64,000 nt of DNA from Rhizobiaceae bacterium (GCA_019635715.1 JAHBYY010000007.1:30055-94054); one strand, 5' to 3'; shown: positions 54,546 through 63,842, counted from the first letter of the stretch. Numbers and translations: made by a program. Notes: a model not told the origin generated them from the sequence alone.

Positions 54546-55052
54546 CTACCAATAGGGCGAAGCCGGCATCCCGCCGATCGCCTCGGCGATCCTTTGGCGG
54601 GTGCTGGAGGTGGTGTCCGGCGGCAGGTCGGCCAGCGGAAAGAACCGCGCTTGCGCGATCTCGCGGTCGGGCTGCTTCGGCTCCGTCTGCTCGAAGTCTT
54701 CGACGACGAAGAAGGCGACGTGATCGCGGCGCGAGGCGGCGCGGTTGAAATGCATCGATTTCAGCACGGGAGTGCCGGTCACCCGGATGTTCCCTTCCTC
54801 CCGGCATTCGCGGGCGAGCGCCTCCTCGACGGTCTGGCCGAGCTCGACGCCGCCGCCCGGCAGATGCCAGCCGCCGACATAGGTGTGACGCACGAGAAAG
54901 ATCGTGCCGTCGGCGCGGTCATGGATCAGGCCGCGCACGCCGAGCGTCATGGCCCGGCGCAGAAGGAAATATTTGTGGAACAGCCGGCCGCGCACACCGC
55001 CCCACGCTGGATGGCGGAGCAGCCGGCCGGCCAAACTGTCTTCATCGGTCAT
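54546..55052 (-). CDS. NUDIX hydrolase
   Basis: A 168-residue NUDIX protein with the box GGGVELGQTVEEALAREC followed by REEGNI, the Gx5Ex7REUxEExGU pattern. LPGGGVE and VRHTYVGGWHLP are typical of ADP-ribose or nucleotide-sugar NUDIX enzymes; the substrate is unknown. It converges on the repeat element. Confidence 0.9.
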   Translation of the reverse strand: MTDEDSLAGRLLRHPAWGGVRGRLFHKYFLLRRAMTLGVRGLIHDRADGTIFLVRHTYVGGWHLPGGGVELGQTVEEALARECREEGNIRVTGTPVLKSMHFNRAASRRDHVAFFVVEDFEQTEPKQPDREIAQARFFPLADLPPDTTSSTRQRIAEAIGGMPASPYW

Positions 55053-55117
55053 GCGCGAAGGGCCTCATAACGGGTTCGTGGGTGGAAAGCCCGGTGATCG
55101 TACCCTAGAAGGAGACG

Positions 55118-56059
55118 ATGTTCAGGCTTGCGCATATCTCGGACATCCATCTCGGGCCGCTTCCGGATGTATCCTACAGGGACCTCGCCTCCAAGCGCGT
55201 GGTCGGCTACGTGAACTGGCGGCGCAACCGCCGCAAGCTCCTGACGGAAGGCACGCTCGGGGCGATCCTTCAATCCATCCGGCACGAGGCGCCCGATCAC
55301 CTGGCGGTGACCGGCGATCTCGTGAACCTCGCCCTGGATGCCGAACTCGACCTCGCCCGCCTGTGGCTGGAGGCGCTCGGCAAGCCGGAGAACGTGTCGG
55401 TGGTTCCCGGCAATCACGACGCCTATGTGCCGGGCGCCTTCGACAAGGCCTGCAAGCTCTGGGCCCCCTGGATGACCGGCGACGGCTTCACCGGGAGGAT
55501 CGACCGCGAGGCGTTCCCCTACCTGCGGGTGCGCGGCAAGGTGGCGCTGATCGGCGTTTCGACGGCGCGCGCCACGGCGCCCTTCATGGCCAACGGCTTC
55601 TTCCGCCAGCCGCAGGGCGAGCGCCTGGGACGTATCCTCGACGCCACTGCCAGGCGCAAGCTCTGCCGGATCGTGATGATCCACCATCCGCCGGTGCGCT
55701 CCGCCGTGCCTCAGCACAAGCGGCTGCTCGGCATCGGCCGCTTCCACTCGGTGATGCGGCAACATGGCGCCGAGCTCGTGCTGCACGGCCATTCGCATCT
55801 GCCGACGCTGGGTTGGATCGACGGCAAGACGGCCCCTATCCCGGTCGTCGGCGTTTCGGCCGCGGGGCAGGGCTTCGGCGGACACCATCCGCCGGCGCAG
55901 TACAATCTGATCGGCGTCGACGGCAAGGCCGGCGACTGGCATCTCAAGCTGACGCGCCGCGGTCTGACCGGTGCGAACGACACGATCGGGGACATCGAAA
56001 CGCTCGACCTTGCCCCGCAGCGGACCGGAACCGGCCCGCTGGAAGCCGAGTCGGTCTGA
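55118..56059 (+). CDS. Calcineurin-like metallophosphoesterase
   Basis: A 313-residue phosphoesterase. All metal motifs are visible: HISDIHLG, TGDLVNLA, PGNHDAY, MIHHPP and HGHSHLP. The enzymes hydrolyse phosphodiesters such as cyclic nucleotides or lipids. AAGGAGA precedes ATG 55118. It is divergent from the NUDIX gene. Confidence 0.9.
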   Translation: MFRLAHISDIHLGPLPDVSYRDLASKRVVGYVNWRRNRRKLLTEGTLGAILQSIRHEAPDHLAVTGDLVNLALDAELDLARLWLEALGKPENVSVVPGNHDAYVPGAFDKACKLWAPWMTGDGFTGRIDREAFPYLRVRGKVALIGVSTARATAPFMANGFFRQPQGERLGRILDATARRKLCRIVMIHHPPVRSAVPQHKRLLGIGRFHSVMRQHGAELVLHGHSHLPTLGWIDGKTAPIPVVGVSAAGQGFGGHHPPAQYNLIGVDGKAGDWHLKLTRRGLTGANDTIGDIETLDLAPQRTGTGPLEAESV

Positions 56060-56063
56060 GGCC

Positions 56064-56666
56064 TCAGCCGGTCAGACGGTCCCAGAGCAGCGCCACCGCC
56101 GCCGCCAGCCCGAAGCCGACGCCGGCGACCACCACCCAGATACCGGAATAGATCGAGGGCCAGCGGCTGCCGCGGCGCGCATGCAAGGGCGGCTCGGCCT
56201 CGCGCACATTGGCATGCAGCGCTCCCTCCACCGCCGGCTGCGGGCTGCCCTCCAGCAGGCGCTCGCGCTCGACGATGCGCTCGGCCACGTAGCGCGTCAC
56301 CTGATCGGCAACCACCTCCAGCGACGCCGATTCCGCCAGCACCACGCGCCCGACGCGGGTGTCCTTGAGGAAGCGATAGGTGCGGCGGTCACGGCCCATC
56401 GCGACATGGCTGACCGAATCGATCCACAGCCTCGGCTGCAGGCCCGAGGAGATGACGAAGTCGAACAGATCGAGATCCGACGGCACGTCGGCGAAGACCG
56501 GCGCGAGTTCCGCGGCGAGCAGTTGCAGGCGGGTGCGGGTCGCCTCGCGCAGCTCGACGACGACGTCCTCGCGGTCGGCCGCGGCATTCTTCACCTCGCG
56601 GATCGCGTCGGACAGCCTGCGGATGGGAACGACCGTGCCCTGTACCTCGACCCTGTCATTCATCAT
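56064..56666 (-). CDS. Conserved hypothetical protein with C-terminal membrane helix
   Basis: A 200-residue protein with a soluble, charged N-terminal part and one membrane helix near the C-terminus (about residues 172-195). I do not recognise a family with a known function. GGAG lies upstream of a double ATG (56663/56666). It converges with the phosphoesterase gene, separated by 4 bases. Confidence 0.7.
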   Translation of the reverse strand: MMNDRVEVQGTVVPIRRLSDAIREVKNAAADREDVVVELREATRTRLQLLAAELAPVFADVPSDLDLFDFVISSGLQPRLWIDSVSHVAMGRDRRTYRFLKDTRVGRVVLAESASLEVVADQVTRYVAERIVERERLLEGSPQPAVEGALHANVREAEPPLHARRGSRWPSIYSGIWVVVAGVGFGLAAAVALLWDRLTG

Positions 56667-56782
56667 CCGGCTCCGGGATCGGCGAAATTTAATCTATTGT
56701 TAACATATTTTCGCCGGCTTGCCAGAAGCCCGGTCGCCGCCAGCACCGGCCTTGGCGACAGCGGTTCTGCCTGTGGACGATC

Positions 56783-57565
56783 TCAGCGCGCAGCGTCGGC
56801 GATCAGGGCGCGGACGGTCTCGGGAGCTTCCTCGATCAGCATGTGGCCGACACCGTCGAGCGCCACCAGTTTGGCACTGGTCGGCAGATTGGCGGCTTGG
56901 TCGAAAGGCAGGACCGGATCCGACCTGCCCCATGCCACGGTCAGCGGGCAGGCGATCGACGCCAGCATCGCCGCCGGAAAGGCACCCTGACGGTCGTCCG
57001 CGGAGATGGAGTGGGCGAGCGCTTCGAGCGTCGTGGTCTGGCCGTCGCGCTGGCGCATGGCGGCGAGCGCCTCGAGCGTCGACGTCTCGACCGGCGCGGC
57101 ATCGGGCGCCGACATGGCGGCCAATGCCTCGGCGATTTCGCCTGGCGATTTCGCCCGCGCGAAGCGCCGCAGCGCCGCGCCGTTGATCTGCGGGCCGATG
57201 CCGCCCGGCGCGAGCAAGGTCAGCGAGCGGACGCGATCAGGGTCCGCGAGCGCGGCGAGAATGGCGATCGCCCCGCCCATCGAATGCCCGACGAGGCGGG
57301 CCCGGTCGATACCGCGGCGCGCGAGGTCGTCGAGCACGGCGCGCGCTGCCGCCTTGGGCGACATCATCCCGAAGGCAAGCGACGCCGCATGTCCGGGCAT
57401 GTCGTAAACGACGAGCCGGGCCCCTGCGGCGAGGTCCGTCAGGACGCCGTTCCACACGGCGCGGCAGCCGCCGAAGCCGTGCAGCAGGACGACCGCCTCG
57501 CGCCCGTCGCCGCGCTCGGCGGCGAACAGGCATGGCGCTTCGCGGTCGGGTCCGGTCGACGGCAC
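56783..57565 (-). CDS. Alpha/beta hydrolase
   Basis: A 260-residue alpha/beta hydrolase with nucleophile GHSMGGA, oxyanion loop LLHGFGGC, an Asp in WGRSDPVLP and the His in GVGHMLIEE. It resembles acyl-thioester or lactone hydrolases such as the BioH/AcoC-like group. The start is GTG at 57565, 15 bases after the leuA stop, so it may be carried on the leuA transcript. Confidence 0.85.
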   Translation of the reverse strand: MPSTGPDREAPCLFAAERGDGREAVVLLHGFGGCRAVWNGVLTDLAAGARLVVYDMPGHAASLAFGMMSPKAAARAVLDDLARRGIDRARLVGHSMGGAIAILAALADPDRVRSLTLLAPGGIGPQINGAALRRFARAKSPGEIAEALAAMSAPDAAPVETSTLEALAAMRQRDGQTTTLEALAHSISADDRQGAFPAAMLASIACPLTVAWGRSDPVLPFDQAANLPTSAKLVALDGVGHMLIEEAPETVRALIADAAR

Positions 57566-57580
57566 GGCGCGTCTGCCGTC

Positions 57581-59287
57581 CTAGGCTCTGGCCAGGATGC
57601 GATTTGCCGCCGAAACGATCGCTTCGAGGGAGGCCGCGACGATATTGGTGTTGATGCCGGCGCCGAACAGGACGCCGCCCGGATACTCGACCTCGACATA
57701 GCTTATCGCCGCGGCATTCGAGCCGTGCTGGATCGAATGTTCGGAATAGTCGCGCACCGAGAGCGCGATGCCGGCATGGCGCGACAGCGCGTCGATGAAA
57801 CCGTCGATCGGTCCGTTGCCGCTGCCCTGGATCGTCACTTCCCGGCCGCCGTCGAGGATCACCGCCTCGACGATGCGGCGGCCCTTGGCTTCCGTATCCG
57901 GAAAGGTCTGGTGGTCGACGAATTTCAGCCGGCCTGCCGGCTGGTCGACATAGACTTCACGGAAGCGGTCGTAGATGCGCTTCGACGACAGTTCCTTGCC
58001 CTCGGCATCGGTGATGGCCTGGATGTCCTTGGAGAACTCGACCTGGAGGTTGCGCGGCAGGTTGAGGCCGTAGTCGGCCTGCAGCACATAGGCGATGCCG
58101 CCCTTGCCGGACTGCGAGTTGATGCGGATGATCGCCTCGTAGCTGCGGCCGACATCCTGCGGGTCGATCGGCAGATAGGGCACCTCCCACACCGGCTTGT
58201 TGGCGACCTTCAGCGCCTTCATGCCCTTGTTGATGGCGTCCTGGTGCGAGCCGGAAAACGCCGTGTAGACCAGCTCGCCGACATAGGGATGGCGCTCCGG
58301 GATCGCCATCTCGTTGGCGTATTCGTAGACCGCCTTGATGCGCTCGATGTCGGAGCAGTCGAGCTGCGGGTCGATGCCCTGCGTGTACATGTTCAAGGCC
58401 AGCGTCACGACGTCGACATTGCCGGTGCGCTCGCCATTGCCGAACAGCGTTCCCTCGACGCGGTCGGCGCCGGCCATCAGCGCCAGTTCGGTCGCCGCGA
58501 TGCCGGTGCCGCGATCGTTGTGCGGATGCAGCGAGATCAAAACGTTGTCGCGGTTGTCGATGTTGCGGCACATCCACTCGATCTGGTCGGCATAGACGTT
58601 GGGCGTCGCCATCTCGACGGTCGACGGCAGGTTGAGGATCAGCTTGTTGTCGGGCGTCGGCCTGACGATCTCGACGACCGCGTTGCAGATCTCCAGCGCC
58701 ACCTCCAGTTCGGTGCCGGTGAAGCTCTCGGGCGAATATTCGAAGCGATAGCCGCCGCCTGCCTTGGCGGCCATGTCGGTGATCATCTTGGCGGCGTCGG
58801 TGGCGATCCGCTTGATGCCGGCGACGTCCTTGGCGAACACGACGCGGCGCTGCAACTCGCTGGTCGAGTTGTAGAAATGGATGATCGGATGGCGCGCGCC
58901 GTCGAGCGCCTCGAAGGTGCGGCTGATCAGTTCGGGCCGGCACTGCACCAGCACCTGCAGCGAGACATCGTCGGGAACGCCGCCGTCCTCGACGCACCAG
59001 CGGGCGAAGTCGAAATCCGTCTGCGACGCCGAGGGGAAGCCGATCTCGATTTCCTTGAAGCCCATTTCCAGCAGGAGCTGGAACATGCGGGCCTTGCGGT
59101 CGTGACCCATCGGGTTGACCAGCGACTGGTTGCCGTCGCGCAGGTCCACCGAGCACCAGATCGGCGCGGTCTCGATGCGCTTGCCGGGCCAGGTGCGGTC
59201 CGGCAGGTTGATCACGGGGTAGGGTTCGTATTTGGTGGCGGCGCCCGGCATGCCGTGGACGGCGCGGGCCTTGCTGAACTGATTCAT
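57581..59287 (-). CDS. leuA: 2-Isopropylmalate synthase (LeuA type 2)
   Basis: A 568-residue enzyme for the first step of leucine synthesis, joining acetyl-CoA and 2-oxoisovalerate. The HMGL-like barrel has DLRDGNQ (metal Asp), HPHNDRGTG (metal His pair) and GNGERTGN; a C-terminal regulatory domain for leucine feedback follows. The length fits the long type-2 branch. It is preceded by a leader peptide and hairpin (59391-59528), suggesting leucine-controlled attenuation. Confidence 0.97.
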   Translation of the reverse strand: MNQFSKARAVHGMPGAATKYEPYPVINLPDRTWPGKRIETAPIWCSVDLRDGNQSLVNPMGHDRKARMFQLLLEMGFKEIEIGFPSASQTDFDFARWCVEDGGVPDDVSLQVLVQCRPELISRTFEALDGARHPIIHFYNSTSELQRRVVFAKDVAGIKRIATDAAKMITDMAAKAGGGYRFEYSPESFTGTELEVALEICNAVVEIVRPTPDNKLILNLPSTVEMATPNVYADQIEWMCRNIDNRDNVLISLHPHNDRGTGIAATELALMAGADRVEGTLFGNGERTGNVDVVTLALNMYTQGIDPQLDCSDIERIKAVYEYANEMAIPERHPYVGELVYTAFSGSHQDAINKGMKALKVANKPVWEVPYLPIDPQDVGRSYEAIIRINSQSGKGGIAYVLQADYGLNLPRNLQVEFSKDIQAITDAEGKELSSKRIYDRFREVYVDQPAGRLKFVDHQTFPDTEAKGRRIVEAVILDGGREVTIQGSGNGPIDGFIDALSRHAGIALSVRDYSEHSIQHGSNAAAISYVEVEYPGGVLFGAGINTNIVAASLEAIVSAANRILARA

Positions 59288-59390
59288 CGTGCTTCTCTTC
59301 TCATCCGTCGCCCGGACCTTTGGCGTCCGCAGCGCGTCATTCGCCTGGTTTTGTGAAGTTCGACGAGGAGCGGGGGCTCTGGCGGCCTAA

Positions 59391-59427
59391 CGACCGCCGG
59401 GCGCTCCTTCAGCGAGCCCGGCGGTCG
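59391..59427 (-). terminator. leuA leader hairpin (possible attenuator)
   Basis: A perfect 12-base stem (CGACCGCCGGGC / GCCCGGCGGTCG) with a 13-base loop just after the leucine codons of the leader peptide. The segment GGCCTTATCGGCGACCGCC inside the leader can also pair with GGCGGTCGTTAGGCC of the 3' side, giving alternative folds. No clear U-run follows. Confidence 0.55.
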
Positions 59428-59528
59428 CCGATAAGGCCGAGAAGCAGGATAGCCGACGACAGGGCGCGCAGGGTCGCCGACGCGAAGGCGCCCGAGCGTT
59501 TGCCAGCCATGTTGCCGTGGGTCATCAT
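59409..59528 (-). CDS. Leucine-rich leader peptide upstream of leuA
   Basis: A 39-residue frame, from ATG 59528 (or 59525) to a TGA inside the following hairpin. It holds six leucines, four of them in AILLLGLIGD with codons CTG, CTT, CTC and CTT. It begins 241 bases before leuA on the same strand. Leader peptides with runs of the product amino acid ahead of biosynthetic genes are the mark of transcription attenuation. A weak AGGA site precedes the start. Confidence 0.6.
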   Translation of the reverse strand: MMTHGNMAGKRSGAFASATLRALSSAILLLGLIGDRRAR

Positions 59529-59663
59529 GGGGGTCCTGATACAGGAGAGGCGCGGATCAGGCAAGGGCGCAACGGCGACGGCTCTGCCGGCGCTTGATGT
59601 CGCGGCGCAACCGGCCTATCTGCTGCCGGCCGCCCATCGGGGGCCGCGAGCGATCGGAACGGC

Positions 59664-60704
59664 ATGGCTTCTCTGAGACGATGGCTGGACGAGCGCCTCG
59701 AGCGCCGCGCCGCATCCATCCCGAACGTCCGCCTTCCGCGCGACGACAGGCTGGCGCTGGTGCGGGCGCATGGCGATTTCTCGCTGGCCTATTCGACGGC
59801 GGTCCAGGACGACCTTTCCTATTTTGGAGACGGCGGCGGCTACATCGCCTTCGGCTACCGGATGACCGGTGTGTTCGCGCTCGGCGATCCGGTCGCGCCG
59901 CAGGCCGAGCGGGCCCGGCTCGTCCGCGATTTCGTTCACGCCGGGGCCGGACCGACCTTCGTGCAGGCGGGAGAGGCGACGGCCCGCACGCTCGCCGAGC
60001 TCGGCTACCGCGTCAACCGCATGGGGATCGATTCGCGCATTGCGCTTTCGCCGTCGATGTTCGCCGGCCGCCGCAACGAGACGGTGCGCTATTCGGAGCG
60101 CTGGCTCGTCAAGAACGGCTATGTCCTCATGGAAGACGACGGCGCGCGCGACCTGACGGCCGAGATGCACGCGCTGTCCGAACGCTGGCGCGCCGAGCGG
60201 GTGGTCAAGAAGCGCGAGATGCGCTTCCTCAACCGGCCGTTCGCCGTGACGCCGGGTCCGGGCATGCGCCGCTTCCTGCTGATCTCGCCGCAGGGCGAGG
60301 CGGTGGCGCTGCTCGACCTCGACCCGATGCACGGCGACGGCGAGGTCACCGGCTACACCACCTCCTTCAAGCGCAAGCTGCCCGGCGTGACGCCGCATGC
60401 CGAGATCGGGCTGACAAAATTCGCCGCCGACCGGCTTCTGGCCGAGGGGCGGCGCGACCTGACTCTGGGGCTGTCGCCGCTCGCCGCCGTCGAACCCAGC
60501 GGCCTGCGCGAGAGCGCGATGCTGCGCGCCTCGATGCAGCGGCTGTTCCGCTCGCCGGTGATCAACCGGCGGATCTTCAATCTCGAAGGGCAGGCGGCGT
60601 TCAAGCGGCGGTTCCATGGCGCCGAGGAGCCGGTCTACCTCGCCTTCCGAAAGCTGTCGCCGGTGCAGATCATCGCGCTGCTGCGGCTGTGCCGGGCGTT
60701 CTGA
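59664..60704 (+). CDS. DUF2156 domain protein (aminoacyl-phospholipid transferase-like)
   Basis: A 346-residue soluble protein of the DUF2156 family, similar to the GNAT-fold catalytic half of phosphatidylglycerol lysyltransferase (MprF), but with no membrane domain. Blocks include FALGDPVAP, RYSERWLVKN and EGLxLGLSPLA-like GLSPLAAVEPS. A role in aminoacyl transfer to a membrane lipid is possible but not shown. Divergent from the leuA leader. Confidence 0.8.
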   Translation: MASLRRWLDERLERRAASIPNVRLPRDDRLALVRAHGDFSLAYSTAVQDDLSYFGDGGGYIAFGYRMTGVFALGDPVAPQAERARLVRDFVHAGAGPTFVQAGEATARTLAELGYRVNRMGIDSRIALSPSMFAGRRNETVRYSERWLVKNGYVLMEDDGARDLTAEMHALSERWRAERVVKKREMRFLNRPFAVTPGPGMRRFLLISPQGEAVALLDLDPMHGDGEVTGYTTSFKRKLPGVTPHAEIGLTKFAADRLLAEGRRDLTLGLSPLAAVEPSGLRESAMLRASMQRLFRSPVINRRIFNLEGQAAFKRRFHGAEEPVYLAFRKLSPVQIIALLRLCRAF

Positions 60705-60705
60705 G

Positions 60706-61791
60706 CTACGGCTTGATGCTGCGCGCCACGAGGCGCGCCAGGGCCGGCCCGCAGACCAGCACGAACAGGAAGCGCGCCGTCTGCAGCGTCATGATCAGCG
60801 ACAGGTCGACGTTCGGCGAGGCGGCCGCGATGATGGCGACGGAATCCATCCCTCCGGGGCTGGTCGCCAGATAGGCGGTGAGCGGGTCGATGCCGAGCTC
60901 GTGCGCCAGCAGCCAGGCGATGGCGCCGCAGAAGGCCATCAGGATCAGGATGGACAGCACGATCTGCGGCATGGCGCGCGCCGCCTGCCTGAGCACCGTC
61001 CTGTCGAAGCGCAGGCCGATGGTCCAGCCGATCAGCGCGTAGCTGGCCGCCAGCAGCCATTGCGGGTGCTGGAAGGACAGGTAGCCGCCGAGATTGAGCG
61101 CCACCCCGAGAATGAACGAGCCGAGGAAGAAGGGCGACGGCAGGCGCACCAGGTGTCCGACCACGCCCCCCGCCAGCGCCACCGCGACGGTCGCCCCGAA
61201 GCCGTGGGGGCTGAGCGCCGGAAACCAGTCGATCGCCGCGGACGGGACGCCGGACGTGTCGACCCACAGCCGGGCGACCAGCGCAGCGGCGACCGTCACC
61301 ATCACCACCCGCAGATACTGCATGAAGGCGACGAGGCGGGCGTCGGCGCCGAATGTCGCCGCCATCAGCACCATGGCGGTCGATGCGCCCGGCGCCGCGC
61401 CCCATACGCCGGTCGTGCCGGGGAGGATCTTCAGGCGGCTGATCGACCAGCCGAGGAAGCTCGACGCCGCCACCGTCGAGACGACGGCGATCAGCACGAT
61501 CAGCCAGTCCTCGACGATGTAGCCGATCACCTCGATGCGGATGGAAGCGGCGATCAGCGTGCCCATCACCGCCTGCGACGCCGCGAATCCGAGCGACGGG
61601 ACGCGGATGCCGAAGCCGTAGGTGCCGAAGGCAATGGCCGTCAGCATGCTGCCGATCAGCACGGCCGCCGGCAGCGAGACGGCCTCGAAGGCGGCAACGA
61701 CGGCGAGCGACGCGACGGCGAGCAACATCCACTGGACGGGCCTTGACAACCCGGCGAGCGGGCCCGGCGCAGACGGGGCAGGGGAAGACAT
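60706..61791 (-). CDS. AbrB-family membrane protein
   Basis: A 361-residue inner-membrane protein with about ten helices in two similar halves, each with a glycine/proline-rich kink: WGAAPGASTAMVLMA and ATSPGGMDSVAII. This is the AbrB/ammonia monooxygenase-associated (PF05145) pattern, of unclear transport function. AAGGAAGG precedes the ATG. It converges with the DUF2156 gene, one base apart. Confidence 0.85.
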   Translation of the reverse strand: MSSPAPSAPGPLAGLSRPVQWMLLAVASLAVVAAFEAVSLPAAVLIGSMLTAIAFGTYGFGIRVPSLGFAASQAVMGTLIAASIRIEVIGYIVEDWLIVLIAVVSTVAASSFLGWSISRLKILPGTTGVWGAAPGASTAMVLMAATFGADARLVAFMQYLRVVMVTVAAALVARLWVDTSGVPSAAIDWFPALSPHGFGATVAVALAGGVVGHLVRLPSPFFLGSFILGVALNLGGYLSFQHPQWLLAASYALIGWTIGLRFDRTVLRQAARAMPQIVLSILILMAFCGAIAWLLAHELGIDPLTAYLATSPGGMDSVAIIAAASPNVDLSLIMTLQTARFLFVLVCGPALARLVARSIKP

Positions 61792-61878
61792 GGCCCTTCC
61801 TTAGCGCAATGACGCGTCCGCAGGTATGCGTTTTGCTTATGCCATCGATCCCGGAACGGCCGGACTGCCCCGCTCGGT

Positions 61879-62172
61879 TCAACCGCCGCTGATCGCCGTC
61901 AGCACGTAGACGTCGCTGCCGGGCGGCAGCGGCGTGTCGAGCCTGGCGCGTTCGCCGTCGACGAAGACGTTGATGTGGCGGCGAACGGCGGGCGTCGTGT
62001 CGCAGAGCCGGTCGCGCATTCCGGGCCACAGGCGATTGAGCGCGTCCACCATTTCCCGAACGTCGCGGGCCTTGAGCTCGACATGTCGCCGCGAGCCCGG
62101 AAACAGGTCGACGAGCGCCCCCGGAAGATGCACGGCGATCGTTGCCGGCCCGGCCTCGCGCATGGTCGCCAT
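61879..62172 (-). CDS. MoaD/ThiS-family ubiquitin-like protein
   Basis: A 97-residue beta-grasp protein ending in AISGG, the Gly-Gly tail needed for adenylation and thiocarboxylate formation in MoaD/ThiS proteins. Its ATG overlaps the TGA of the BNR-repeat gene (TGATG), so the two are translated together. This pairing recurs in many bacteria, but its function is not known to me. Confidence 0.85.
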   Translation of the reverse strand: MATMREAGPATIAVHLPGALVDLFPGSRRHVELKARDVREMVDALNRLWPGMRDRLCDTTPAVRRHINVFVDGERARLDTPLPPGSDVYVLTAISGG

Positions 62173-63251
62173 CAGCGGTCCAGCACCAGCGTCTCGACCG
62201 AGTGAACGGTCGGAAGGTGCTCGGCGACGGTGATCCAGGTGTCGCCCTCGTCGGCGCTGGCGAACAGCGTGCCGGAGCTGGTGCCGAAATAGACGCCGGC
62301 GGGCTCGCGCCTGTCCGCCGCCATCGCCTGGCGCAGCACGCCGAAGAAGGCGTTCCGCTGCGGCAGACCGGCGCGCTTGGCTTCCCAGTTGCGGCCGCCA
62401 TCGCGCGAACGCCAGACGGCGGCCTTGGCGTCGGGCACGAAGCGGCCTTCCGCCGCGCCGTTGAGCGGGATCAGGTAGACCGTGTCGGGGTCGCGCGGAT
62501 GGGACGCCGCGGGGAAGCCGAAATCGGAGGGCAGGCCCGCCTCGATGCTGTCCCAGCTTTTGCCGCCGTCGTCGCTGACATACATGCCGCAATGGTTCTG
62601 CTGGTAGAGCCGGTTTCGCATGCCCGGCGCCATGACGATGTTGTGGACGCACTGGCCGAATTCCGGATAGCGCTGGCCTTCCGGCATGAAATCGGCCCGG
62701 GTACCCCGGTTGCGCGGCTCCCAGCTCTTGCCGCCGTCCTCGGTGAAGAACACGCCGGCCGCCGAGATGCCGACCCAGATGCGCCTGGAATCCTCGGGAT
62801 CGACCACGATCGAATGAAGGATGAGACCGGCGCCACCCTCGTTCCAGTGCGGACGCGACGGGTGATCGCGCAATCCCTCGATGTGGGTCCAGGTGGCGCC
62901 GCCGTCGTCGCTGCGGAACAGGCCGGCCGGCTGCACGCCGACATAGAGTTCGCCGTCACGCGGCGCGACGCTCCAGGCAGCAGACACCGGCTCCTTGCCC
63001 GCCTCGTAAGCGAGGCCCTGGCTCGAATGCGTCCAGGTCTCGCCCAGATCCTTCGAGGTCCAGATCGCCGGGCCGAACCATTCGTTGCCGCCCGCGCCAT
63101 GGATCGCCCCGGTCGCCGGATCCGCGATGACATGATGGATCGGCCATGTGTTGCAGAACGGCCCGCGCAGCGACCAGTCCTTGCGGGCTTCGTCGCTCTC
63201 GGCGATGAAGGCGCCCTTCTTGGTGCCGACCAGAACCATCACCTTCGCCAT
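62172..63251 (-). CDS. BNR/Asp-box beta-propeller protein (exo-sialidase-like)
   Basis: A 359-residue beta-propeller with at least six Asp boxes: SKDLGETW, SDDGGATW, TEDGGKSW, SDDGGKSW, SRDGGRNW and SADEGDTW. It lacks a signal peptide, so a cytoplasmic role is likely and true sialidase activity doubtful. GGGAGGAGTGAAC precedes ATG 63251. It is divergent from a MarR gene that probably controls it. Confidence 0.88.
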   Translation of the reverse strand: MAKVMVLVGTKKGAFIAESDEARKDWSLRGPFCNTWPIHHVIADPATGAIHGAGGNEWFGPAIWTSKDLGETWTHSSQGLAYEAGKEPVSAAWSVAPRDGELYVGVQPAGLFRSDDGGATWTHIEGLRDHPSRPHWNEGGAGLILHSIVVDPEDSRRIWVGISAAGVFFTEDGGKSWEPRNRGTRADFMPEGQRYPEFGQCVHNIVMAPGMRNRLYQQNHCGMYVSDDGGKSWDSIEAGLPSDFGFPAASHPRDPDTVYLIPLNGAAEGRFVPDAKAAVWRSRDGGRNWEAKRAGLPQRNAFFGVLRQAMAADRREPAGVYFGTSSGTLFASADEGDTWITVAEHLPTVHSVETLVLDR

Positions 63252-63317
63252 GTTCACTCCTCCCATGCGATGACTGCGGGAATTCGTCGCTGTTCTTCTT
63301 ATCCTATGGACTTATCT

Positions 63318-63329
63318 GTTGATATCAAC
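63318..63329. promoter_or_regulatory. Candidate MarR operator
   Basis: A perfect 12-base palindrome GTTGATATCAAC, 12 bases before the MarR start and about 66 bases before the BNR gene start, in an 89-base divergent gap. MarR proteins often bind such palindromes over their own promoter. Confidence 0.65.
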
Positions 63330-63340
63330 GTAATCGAGAC

Positions 63341-63790
63341 ATGACTTCGAAAAAGCTGCCGGCTCCTGACATTCGCACGACGCTGCATGTGCGCGACACA
63401 TGCCTTTGCCTGCATGCCCAGCGCGCGGCGCGGGTCCTCGCCCGCCGCTTCGACGAGGCGCTGCGCCCGGCGGGTCTCACCAACGGCCAGTTCTCCATGC
63501 TGATGTCGATGAACCGGCCGGGTCAGGTCCGGATGCGCGAGGTCGCCTCTCTCCTCGGCATGGACCGCACGACGGTGACCGCCGCGCTGAAGACGCTGGA
63601 AAAGCGCGGCCTGGTGACGACCGAACCCGACCCGGAGGATCGCCGCGGCCGTCTTCTGGTCCTGACCGAGGCCGGCCGCGAACGGCTGGCCGAGGCGATG
63701 CCGATCTGGACCGCGGAACACGGCGCGCTGGAGGCCGATTTGGAGGACGCCGACCATCTTCGGGCCGGGCTGATTGCGTTGGTGAAATAG
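63341..63790 (+). CDS. MarR-family transcriptional regulator
   Basis: A 149-residue MarR protein with a winged helix: LTNGQFSMLMSMNRPG, the recognition region LLGMDRTTVTAALKTLEKRG, and the wing DPEDRRGRLLVLTEAGRE. It is divergent from the BNR/MoaD pair. Ligand unknown; two cysteines in TCLCLHAQ could serve as a redox sensor. Confidence 0.92.
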   Translation: MTSKKLPAPDIRTTLHVRDTCLCLHAQRAARVLARRFDEALRPAGLTNGQFSMLMSMNRPGQVRMREVASLLGMDRTTVTAALKTLEKRGLVTTEPDPEDRRGRLLVLTEAGRERLAEAMPIWTAEHGALEADLEDADHLRAGLIALVK

Positions 63791-63842
63791 CGACGGCAGA
63801 ACGGGTCGAGACCCGTCTACGCAGACTGCACGCTGCTCCAGG

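Noticed and set aside
56843-59356. 837-codon plus-strand open frame
   Set aside because: It is antisense to leuA and the alpha/beta hydrolase gene, both well supported.
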